7,008 nucleotides of DNA from Acetobacteraceae bacterium (GTDB taxonomy: Bacteria > Pseudomonadota > Alphaproteobacteria > Acetobacterales > Acetobacteraceae). The notes beneath the pieces were generated by a model. The model was not told the origin of the DNA. It worked only from the letters and a program-made list of their open reading frames with translations, and ran no database searches. Where the stretch lies: the NCBI GenBank assembly GCA_947478535.1, contig CANJXD010000311.1:1-7008 (forward strand), in the 5' to 3' direction. The position numbers and the translations under genes are program-made. Positions 1-5,140 of this stretch are shown here, in pieces (position 1 is the first letter of the stretch; every line of letters begins with the position of its first letter).

Positions 1-338
1 GCGCCGATCGCGCCCTGGCCGACCACGCCGGACATGCCATGGCCCATCATCGCCACATGCAGCCGCTGCCAGATCAGCTCGCTCGCGAAGGAATCCTGGC
101 CGATGACGATCGGCGCGAGGTCCTGTACCGCCACTTCGACGACGCGTGGCCAGCCGCTGCCCTCGCCGATGCCGGTGATGCCGTCCTCCGTCTCCACCGT
201 CACGAACAGCCAGTTGCGGGTGCCGGAGGTGATGGAGTTCTTCACATCAGCCGCCCAGCCGGAAACGCCGAGCGGCCCGGCCTGCATCAGATGCGTGCGG
301 ACCGCGGTGATGCGCGGCCCCTTCGCCGAATAGGTCAT
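1..338 (-). CDS. Mandelate racemase/muconate lactonizing enzyme family protein, N-terminal part (runs off window)
   Basis: The first 112 codons of an enolase-superfamily protein are visible, starting at the ATG at 338 and continuing past base 1. The protein begins MTYSAKGPRITAVRTHLMQA. It continues with the pattern of the MR/MLE N-terminal capping domain: a first strand, a segment reading TRNWLFVTVETEDGITGIGE (about residues 40-59), then GSGWPRVVEVAVQDLAPIVI and the WQRLHVAMMGHG helix before a G-A-I-G-A stretch. The capping domain closes over the barrel and helps set substrate specificity. The catalytic KxK and metal ligands would lie beyond the window, so racemase, dehydratase or lactonase activity cannot be decided. 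A ribosome site GAGGGAA (344-350) sits 5 bases before the start. The gene follows the RraA-like gene by 25 bp and is probably its co-transcribed partner. Dehydration of an acid sugar is a reasonable guess, not shown. Confidence 0.88.
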   Translation of the reverse strand, partial: MTYSAKGPRITAVRTHLMQAGPLGVSGWAADVKNSITSGTRNWLFVTVETEDGITGIGEGSGWPRVVEVAVQDLAPIVIGQDSFASELIWQRLHVAMMGHGMSGVVGQGAIG

Positions 339-363
339 GCGCGTTCCCTCGTGATGCGGCGTT

Positions 364-1137
364 TCAGAAGTAGCCGCCCTTGGCGCTGATCTCGGCGACG
401 CTGTCGCCCTGTTCGATCCAGGCGAAGATGTCGCGCTCGATGCCGAGAATTTCCTCCGCCCGTTCCAGCACGGGCAGGGCGATGGCGCGCGGCACCACCA
501 TCACGCCATCCATGTCCCCCACCACGATATCGCCGGGATGGATGAACACGCCGCCGATGCGCAGCGGCACCTGGTAGTGGGAGATCATCGCCCGGCCGAG
601 TGCCGCGTTCGGGTGGCGGAAGCGGCAGAACAGCGGAAAATCCGCGTCCATGATCTGGCGGATATCGCGCGCCCCACCATCGATGGCCGCACCGCGCACG
701 CCGCGCGCCTTGGCCGCTGCCGTCATCACGCCGCCCCAGGCGGTGCTGTCCTCCGCGCCCGAACAATCCCAGACGATGAAGTGCCCCTCCCCCATCGCTT
801 CCAGCATGCCGGTGCGCAGCGTCATCTCCCCGGTCAGGATGGTGTGGGGCTGGCTTTTCACGGTGAAGGCGAGCCCGGCGGCGCATCGCTGTTCCGGGCG
901 CAGCGGCTGCACGCGATGCGGCAGCGCCTGGTCCATCAGCTTGAATTCGCGGAGCACATCGCTGATCGCGCCGGTATAGAGGTTCTCGTAGCGCGCCAGC
1001 AGTTGCGGCGCGGGGATCGGCAGCGGCTGCTCGGCGCGGCCTTCGCGGTCCTCCACCAGCCAGTCGAGCTTCATGGCTTTCACTTCCGCCTTGAGCCGGG
1101 CGCCCGGGTCGCGCGGGCCGTCCTGCGGGGCGGTCAT
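364..1137 (-). CDS. RraA-like / HMG-CHA aldolase-fold family protein
   Basis: This 257-residue protein belongs to the family often annotated RraA or 4-hydroxy-4-methyl-2-oxoglutarate aldolase. Family members with known chemistry cleave or decarboxylate 2-oxo acids using a divalent metal. The family block GAAIDGGARDIRQI is at residues 149-162, with R157-D158 the expected substrate and metal residues. A second block, HPGDIVVGDMDGVMVVP (200-216), is also typical. The first 50 residues extend the protein well beyond E. coli RraA (about 160 residues), as in many catabolic members. The usual D-x20-R-D (or E-x20-R-D) motif of active aldolases has glycine at the first position here (G136, in AWGGVMTAAA), so activity is uncertain. 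The ATG overlaps the TGA of the Bug gene in an ATGA quadruplet and lacks a strong ribosome site, implying translational coupling. Given its neighbours, a role in carboxylate catabolism is likelier than RNase E inhibition. Confidence 0.87.
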   Translation of the reverse strand: MTAPQDGPRDPGARLKAEVKAMKLDWLVEDREGRAEQPLPIPAPQLLARYENLYTGAISDVLREFKLMDQALPHRVQPLRPEQRCAAGLAFTVKSQPHTILTGEMTLRTGMLEAMGEGHFIVWDCSGAEDSTAWGGVMTAAAKARGVRGAAIDGGARDIRQIMDADFPLFCRFRHPNAALGRAMISHYQVPLRIGGVFIHPGDIVVGDMDGVMVVPRAIALPVLERAEEILGIERDIFAWIEQGDSVAEISAKGGYF

Positions 1138-2120
1138 TGCACGGTGATCCCGGCTTCGCGGATCAGCGAGGTCCAGCGGGCCAGTTCCGCCCGATACAGC
1201 GTCTCGAAGCTGGGCGGGTTCGGGCTTTCAACCAGCTCGATCGACAGCGCCTTCATCCGCGCCTGCATCTCTGGCGAGCGCACCGCGGCGACCGTCGCGG
1301 CGTGCAGCGCGGCGATCGCCGCCGGCGGCGCGCCGGCCTTGACGCAGATGCCCTGCCAGGACCGCATCATCGCTTCCGGCGGCAGCCCGGCTTCGCCGAA
1401 GGACCGCACATCGGGCATGCCTTCCGCGCGGTGCGGCTGCATCACGCCGAGCATGCGGATGCGCCCTTCCGCCGCGGCCGGCGCCTGGTAGCTGGCGACG
1501 AGGTCGAACATCATGTCCGTATCGCCGGTCATCAGGGCCTGGAAGGCCGGCGCGCCGCCGCGATACTGCACGGCCTCGAACTTGCCGCCGATGGTGCGGA
1601 ACAACAGCTCTGCGCCGAGATGGGAGGATGTGCCGACGCCGGCCGTGCCGATCGTCACGCCCGCGCCCCGCGCCCGTGCGACGGCCTGCTCGATGGTGGT
1701 GATCCCGGACCGCGCGCTGGCCATGACGACAACCGGCAGCGCCGTCAGCTGCCCCACCATCTGCAGATCCCGCGTGGGATCGTAGCCGAGCTGCGCGATG
1801 AGGCCGGGATTGGTGACGAGCTGCAGGCCCGCGAGCGCCAGGGTCAGCCCATCGGACGGCGCCTGCACGACCGCCTGCGTCGCGATGTTGCCGGAAGCGC
1901 CGGCGCGGTTCTCAACCACCACGGTCTGGCCGAGGGCCTTGCCCATCTCCGCCGCCGCGAGGCGGGCGACGAGATCGGCCGTGCCGCCAGGCGCGAAGCC
2001 GACGATGAGCCGAAGCGGCCGCTCCGGCCAGGCGCCTGTGCCTTGCGCGTGGCCGAGCCGCGGCGTGGCGAGCACTGCGCTGCCGAGGGCCAGAGCCCAG
2101 CGGCGGGTGATCTGCGTCAT
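1134..2120 (-). CDS. Bug/TctC-family tripartite tricarboxylate transporter substrate-binding protein
   Basis: This is a 328-residue periplasmic receptor. The N-terminus MTQITRRWALALGSAVLATP, ending in GHAQ, is a signal peptide with a twin-arginine-like TRRWALAL core, so Tat export is possible. Mature-protein family blocks are RPLRLIVGFAPGGTAD (34-49, the ligand-carboxylate loop), VVVENRAGASGNIA (67-80), GVGTSSHLGAELL (161-173) and YRGGAPAFQALMTGDTDMMF (186-205). Bug proteins bind small carboxylates in the periplasm and feed a TctAB membrane permease. No tctA or tctB gene is visible here, so the receptor may be orphan, as is common in bacteria with expanded Bug families. The start at 2120 is preferred over an in-frame ATG at 2168: it places the signal peptide at residue 1, has an AAGGGA ribosome site 8 bases upstream, and avoids overlap with the regulator. 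The ligand cannot be read from sequence. Confidence 0.93.
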   Translation of the reverse strand: MTQITRRWALALGSAVLATPRLGHAQGTGAWPERPLRLIVGFAPGGTADLVARLAAAEMGKALGQTVVVENRAGASGNIATQAVVQAPSDGLTLALAGLQLVTNPGLIAQLGYDPTRDLQMVGQLTALPVVVMASARSGITTIEQAVARARGAGVTIGTAGVGTSSHLGAELLFRTIGGKFEAVQYRGGAPAFQALMTGDTDMMFDLVASYQAPAAAEGRIRMLGVMQPHRAEGMPDVRSFGEAGLPPEAMMRSWQGICVKAGAPPAAIAALHAATVAAVRSPEMQARMKALSIELVESPNPPSFETLYRAELARWTSLIREAGITVQ

Positions 2121-2128
2121 CCTGTCCG

Positions 2129-2136
2129 TCCCTTTC
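2129..2136 (-). promoter_or_regulatory. Ribosome binding site of the Bug gene
   Basis: On the minus strand this reads GAAAGGGA, 8 bases before the ATG at 2120 and directly after the regulator's TGA (2139-2137). It supports the shorter start for the receptor over the in-frame ATG at 2168 inside the regulator gene. Confidence 0.6.
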
Positions 2137-2811
2137 TCAAGACGCGCGATCGGGTCGCGCTTGGTCATCTAGACGCGCGATCAGGTCGCGCTTGGCCGCC
2201 ATGGAATGCCGGAAGGCCGCGGCGGCGGCGGCTTCCGGATCTCGCGCCACGATGGCGGCGAGGATGGCGCGGTGCTGGGCCGTGGCTTCCACCATGCGCT
2301 GCCCCCCGAAGCCAAGCCGTAGCCGCACCGCATTCACGAAGGCGCTGCGCGCCTTGTAGAGCGCGGTGGCCTGGGGGTTGTCCGCGGCTTCTTCCAGCGC
2401 GTCGTGGAAGGCTTCATTCGCATCGAGCGCGGTGGCCGCGTCACCCGTCTCGGCGGCGGCGGCATAGGCGGCTTCGTGCCGCGCCATGGCGGCGATCTGC
2501 GCCGGCTTCGCCCGTTCTGCGGCGCGGCGGGCGAGCAGCGACTGCAAGGCGCCGCGGAGGTCGTAGAGGTCCTCGAACAGCTTGGCGTCCAGCACGGGCA
2601 CGACGGCGCCGCGGTGCTGGCGGATCTCGACCAGCCCCTCCCCTTCCAGGGCCAGCAGGGCTTCCCGCACCGGGGACATCGAAACCCCATGCTCGGCGGC
2701 GAGGGCGCCGAGGGTGCGGTGGGTGCCGGGCGCCCAATGGCCCGCGAGAATATCCGCGCGCAGCTGGTCGCGGAGCCGGGCATAGGCGGGCATGGAAAGG
2801 GGCTGGGCCAT
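2137..2811 (-). CDS. GntR-family transcriptional regulator, FCD (FadR-C/VanR-like) subfamily
   Basis: This 224-residue regulator has an N-terminal winged helix (about residues 8-72). Recognisable segments are ILAGHWAPGT, LGALAAEHGVSMSPVREAL (recognition helix region) and LEGEGLVEIRQHRGAVVP. The C-terminal all-helical FCD ligand domain (about 78-214) carries the usual metal-site signature: the N132-x-x-F135-H136 motif (family D/N-x-x-F-H), H180 in TAQHRAIL and H202 in FRHSMAAKRDL. Such domains usually bind a carboxylate effector through a metal. The start at 2811 (MAQPLSMPAYARLRDQLR) is chosen over an in-frame ATG at 2976, because the upstream extension is proline-rich non-family sequence and reads through the AT-rich operator. 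A modest AGAAGAAG ribosome site precedes it. Being first in the cluster with a palindrome immediately upstream, it probably controls itself and the receptor, RraA-like and MR/MLE genes. The last ten residues come from a local direct repeat. Confidence 0.92.
   Translation of the reverse strand: MAQPLSMPAYARLRDQLRADILAGHWAPGTHRTLGALAAEHGVSMSPVREALLALEGEGLVEIRQHRGAVVPVLDAKLFEDLYDLRGALQSLLARRAAERAKPAQIAAMARHEAAYAAAAETGDAATALDANEAFHDALEEAADNPQATALYKARSAFVNAVRLRLGFGGQRMVEATAQHRAILAAIVARDPEAAAAAAFRHSMAAKRDLIARLDDQARPDRAS
2140..2195. repeat. 25-bp imperfect direct repeat at the 3' end of the GntR gene (31-bp period)
   Basis: Copies at 2140-2164 and 2171-2195 match at 24 of 25 bases (G at 2152 against A at 2183) and are separated by 6 bases. 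On the minus strand the upstream copy encodes the expected FCD C-terminus (KRDLIARL, residues 207-214). The downstream copy is read in a shifted frame and gives the tail DDQARPDRAS and the stop. A 31-base period is 3n+1, which explains the frame change. The same downstream copy, read in the Bug frame, creates the spurious extension TKRDPIARLEKG upstream of the true Bug start. Confidence 0.85.
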
Positions 2812-2823
2812 CACGGCTTCTTC

Positions 2824-2851
2824 TATAATCGATTTTCGAAAATAGAAAATA
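2824..2851. promoter_or_regulatory. AT-rich four-heptad palindrome, probable operator of the GntR regulator
   Basis: Four consecutive heptads read TATAATC, GATTTTC, GAAAATA, GAAAATA on the plus strand: two half-sites on each arm around a centre at 2837/2838. The core ATTTTCGAAAAT (2832-2843) is a perfect 12-bp palindrome. Positions 2825-2826, 2829-2830, 2845-2846 and 2849-2850 extend the symmetry. The island is strikingly AT-rich in a very GC-rich window and ends 12 bases before the regulator's ATG, next to its ribosome site. GntR-family proteins bind palindromes as dimers and often autoregulate, so an operator overlapping the operon promoter is the natural reading. No clear -35/-10 pair was found. 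Confidence 0.6.
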
Positions 2852-2878
2852 GGGAAAGTGGCGGAACCTGCGCCGCTG

Positions 2879-3643
2879 TCAGGGGCAGGATTCCGGGGCT
2901 GGCCTGTCCGGATCCAGGAACTCCACCAGGCATCCGCCAAAGATCGCCTGGAATTCAGGTTCCTGCACCCCGCCATGGCCGGTGGGGGCCGCGGGGCGGT
3001 CGATCAGCAGGGCTGTCAGGCCAAGGCGCGTCGTGGCGGCGCGGAACAGTGCGGCGCGGGCGGCGGGGTCCGGGTCCCAGCCATCATTGTCGAACAGCAT
3101 CAGGGCGATCCGCGACACCGCCTCGGGGTTGGCGCGATCCAGCGCCGCAGCGAAATCGGCCAGCGCCTGGGCCCGGCGTTCCGGCCGCCGGCCATGCGCG
3201 GCCGGCGCCGCCAAGGCGATGCCGTCCGCCAGCCCCGGCACCCGCAGCGCGGCCAGCGCCAGGAAGGCGCCGCGGCTTTCGCCGACCAGAACCACATGCC
3301 GGTAGCCGCGCGCTCGCAGTGCCGCCGTACCGGCCGCGAGATCATCGACAAACGCGTTGAGCGGCCCGCCCGGTGCCCCCGGCGGCTGGGGCATTGGCGG
3401 CAGCGTGCCGCCCATCGGCCGGTCATGCCGCCACAGATCCCATCCCCTTGCCGCCAGCCCCGCCAGAAAGGCGGGCGCTTCGGGCGGCGGGCCCTCGGTG
3501 TAATGGGGGTGCAGCCAGACCATGGCGCCAGCCGCAGCCGCATCCCGCGGCGTGACGCCGGTGTCCGGCCGCAGCACGCCCGCGGGTTGTGCCTGTGCGA
3601 CCAGCGGCAGCAGCAGGGCGGCGAGGAGCAGCCAGCGACGCAT
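2879..3643 (-). CDS. Secreted alpha/beta hydrolase (putative esterase-like protein)
   Basis: This is a 254-residue protein with a signal peptide ([19 protein letters not shown], cleavage probably after A-Q-A), so periplasmic or exported. The fold is alpha/beta hydrolase. A strand and turn with MVWLHPHYTEGPPPEAP (41-57) correspond to the oxyanion-hole region. The nucleophile elbow is HVVLVGESRGAFLALAAL (116-133) with Ser123 in G-E-S-R-G. The acid is probably Asp185 or Asp187 in LMLFDNDGWD, and the catalytic His is His223 in PTGHGG. The full triad suggests an active enzyme, but the substrate is unknown. It was not assigned to a named family. C238 and C253 in the mature protein could form a disulphide. 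Its ATG shares a base with the TGA of rdgB (TGATG at 3645-3641), so it should be translated by coupling from the rph-rdgB message. It is followed by 67 bp before the GntR gene, without a convincing terminator. Confidence 0.85.
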   Translation of the reverse strand: MRRWLLLAALLLPLVAQAQPAGVLRPDTGVTPRDAAAAGAMVWLHPHYTEGPPPEAPAFLAGLAARGWDLWRHDRPMGGTLPPMPQPPGAPGGPLNAFVDDLAAGTAALRARGYRHVVLVGESRGAFLALAALRVPGLADGIALAAPAAHGRRPERRAQALADFAAALDRANPEAVSRIALMLFDNDGWDPDPAARAALFRAATTRLGLTALLIDRPAAPTGHGGVQEPEFQAIFGGCLVEFLDPDRPAPESCP

Positions 3644-4257
3644 CAGCGCGGCGGCAGACAGGCAGCCGACAGCAGCGCGAAGGCGGCGGCGCGGTGGCTG
3701 ATGGCGTGCTTCGCGTCCGGCGTCATCTCCGCGAAGGTCAGCGCCCCACCATCGGGGACAAACATCGGGTCATAGCCGAAGCCATGCTGACCGCGCGGCG
3801 GCCAGGCCCAGGCGCCGTGGGCCTCGCCGAGGAAGCCCTCGGTATGCCCATCCGGCCAGGCGAGGACGAGAGCGCAGGAGAACCAGGCCCGGCGGTCTGG
3901 CGCGTGGCGGGCCAGCTTCTCCACCTTGCCCATCGCCATGGCGTAGTCCCGGCCATTCGGCGTCTCCGCCCAATCCGCCGTCCGCACGCCCGGCGCGCCA
4001 TCGAGGGCGGCGACGGAAAAGCCACTATCGTCGGCCAGCGCCGGCAGGCCGGACGCCTTGGCCGCCGCCAGCGCCTTGATCCCGGCATTGCCGAGGAAGG
4101 TTTCTTCAGTCTCCGCCGGTTCCGGCAGGCCGAGTTCGCCGGCCGAGACCACCTCGAACCCCCAGGGGCCGAGCAGTTCCGCCACCTCCCGCACCTTGCC
4201 CTTGTTGTGCGTGGCCAGCACCAGCTTCGGGCTGGCCAGCAGGCGGCGTGCCGTCAC
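3643..4257 (-). CDS. rdgB: RdgB/HAM1 family non-canonical purine NTP pyrophosphatase
   Basis: This 204-residue cytoplasmic enzyme hydrolyses ITP, dITP and XTP to the monophosphate and pyrophosphate, cleansing the nucleotide pool. Family motifs occur in order: the nucleotide-binding [18 protein letters not shown] (12-29), [14 protein letters not shown] (49-62, with E49 aligning to the metal-binding Glu41 of E. coli RdgB), [10 protein letters not shown] (71-80, D77 aligning to the catalytic Asp69), [12 protein letters not shown] (88-98), the base-recognition block GFGYDPMF (159-166) and SHRAAA (187-192). Length is normal and all key residues are present. The start is a GTG at 4257 overlapping the rph stop as GTGA. 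The alternative of a downstream start would remove the first strand and the THNKGK loop. Position directly after rph is the usual alphaproteobacterial arrangement. Confidence 0.97.
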   Translation of the reverse strand: MTARRLLASPKLVLATHNKGKVREVAELLGPWGFEVVSAGELGLPEPAETEETFLGNAGIKALAAAKASGLPALADDSGFSVAALDGAPGVRTADWAETPNGRDYAMAMGKVEKLARHAPDRRAWFSCALVLAWPDGHTEGFLGEAHGAWAWPPRGQHGFGYDPMFVPDGGALTFAEMTPDAKHAISHRAAAFALLSAACLPPR

Positions 4258-5006
4258 GACCGGATGGCGTCCTTCTGCTTCGCGAAGAGATCCGTGGTGC
4301 CCTTGCGCGCCAGGGCCAGAAGGCTGGTCAGCTCGGCCTCGGAGAAGGGCGCGCCCTCCGCCGTCGCCTGCACTTCGCAGATGCCGCCCGTCCCGGTGAT
4401 GATGAAGTTCCCGTCCGTCTCCGCCTTGCTGTCCTCGGCATAGTCGAGGTCCAACACCGGCTTGCCCTGCCAGATGCCGCAGGACACGGCGGCCACCTGG
4501 TCGCGCAGCGGGTTGGTCTTCAGCACATTCATCTTCATGCAGTGCTGGAAGGCGAGGTGCAGCGCCACCCAGGCGCCGGTGATGCTGGCGCAGCGCGTGC
4601 CGCCATCGGCGGTCAGCACATCGCAGTCGAGGGTGATGCTCATCTCCCCCATCGCCTTCAGATCCGTCACGGCACGCAGGCTGCGGCCGATCAGGCGCTG
4701 GATTTCCTGAGTGCGGCCGGATTGCTTGCCGCGGGCGGCTTCACGATCGCCGCGGGTATGGGTGGCGCGCGGCAACATGCCGTATTCGGCGGTGACCCAG
4801 CCCTGGCCGGTATTGCGCAGGAAGGGCGGCACCCGGCTTTCGACGCTGGCGGTGCACAGCACCTCGGTCAGCCCGACGCGGATGAGGCAGGAGCCTTCCG
4901 CATGGCGCGCGGCGCCCGGGGTCAGGGAGATGTCCCGCATCTGGTCGGCGACACGGCCGGAGGGACGGACGAAGGGGGCTACGAAGCCTGCGGGAAAATC
5001 GATCAT
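4254..5006 (-). CDS. rph: Ribonuclease PH (tRNA 3'-end phosphorolytic exoribonuclease)
   Basis: This is a 250-residue enzyme that trims tRNA 3' ends by phosphorolysis as a ring-shaped hexamer. Near-invariant blocks are [15 protein letters not shown] (14-28), [17 protein letters not shown] (69-85), [20 protein letters not shown] (92-111), [20 protein letters not shown] (126-145; R138 in the phosphate-binding region) and [17 protein letters not shown] (185-201; acidic metal-binding residues). It is slightly longer than E. coli RNase PH because of about 13 residues before RPSGR. ATG 5006 is the only Met before that block, so it is taken as the start. The upstream sequence has no strong ribosome site within 15 bases. 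The gene is intact, heads the rph-rdgB-hydrolase set and diverges from the TPR gene. Its leader carries a stable hairpin. Confidence 0.97.
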   Translation of the reverse strand: MIDFPAGFVAPFVRPSGRVADQMRDISLTPGAARHAEGSCLIRVGLTEVLCTASVESRVPPFLRNTGQGWVTAEYGMLPRATHTRGDREAARGKQSGRTQEIQRLIGRSLRAVTDLKAMGEMSITLDCDVLTADGGTRCASITGAWVALHLAFQHCMKMNVLKTNPLRDQVAAVSCGIWQGKPVLDLDYAEDSKAETDGNFIITGTGGICEVQATAEGAPFSEAELTSLLALARKGTTDLFAKQKDAIRS

Positions 5007-5140
5007 GCGGCGTGGGGTAACACGGGACGGAAGAGCGGGGGAGAGAACTCCCCCGTGCCCCCTCCTTTTTTCGGGAGTCCGCCAGATCGGGGGGACAGAA
5101 CGGTGCCGGAAAGGTAGCGTTGCACGAGAAGGGGGATGGG
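5007..5140. other. Divergent intergenic region between rph and the TPR gene
   Basis: This 134-bp region must hold the promoters for both rph (minus) and the repeat-protein gene (plus). No convincing -35/-10 pair was found on either strand. It contains G-runs and C-runs, a T6 tract at 5066-5071 and the hairpin described separately. No CIRCE-like element (the HrcA site TTAGCACTC with its inverted copy) is present, although hrcA is often the divergent neighbour of rph in alphaproteobacteria. Confidence 0.5.
5036..5055. promoter_or_regulatory. Perfect 8-bp hairpin in the rph leader
   Basis: Arms CGGGGGAG (5036-5043) and CTCCCCCG (5048-5055) are exact reverse complements around a 4-base loop (AGAA on plus, TTCT on minus). 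The hairpin lies 29 bases upstream of the rph start. Part of one arm, ACTCCC (5047-5052), can alternatively pair with GGGAGT at 5073-5078, so two mutually exclusive structures are possible. It is not followed by a U-run in either direction at terminator spacing. A regulatory role is speculative. Confidence 0.35.

Noticed and set aside
2121..2168. Upstream ATG (2168) for the Bug gene
   Set aside because: It adds 16 residues before a complete signal peptide, overlaps the regulator gene, and its sequence derives from the direct repeat. The ATG at 2120 has a better ribosome site.
1137..2828. 563-codon plus-strand open frame across the Bug and GntR genes
   Set aside because: It is arginine/proline-rich low-complexity translation opposite two unmistakable protein families, so it is a shadow frame.
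2824..2829. Plus-strand TATAAT as a promoter -10 box
   Set aside because: No -35-like hexamer lies 16-18 bases upstream, and transcription would run antisense into the hydrolase gene. The bases are better explained as an operator heptad.
2855..2881. Possible terminator after the hydrolase gene
   Set aside because: Only a 4-bp GCGG/CCGC stem with an 8-base loop and no proper U-run, so it is too weak to call.
2812..2976. Upstream ATG (2976) for the GntR gene
   Set aside because: The extra 55 residues cross the AT-rich palindrome and the end of the hydrolase gene and do not resemble the family's N-terminus.
5036..5071. Hairpin plus T6 tract as a plus-strand terminator
   Set aside because: The T-run starts about 10 bases after the stem, and no plus-strand gene upstream needs terminating.
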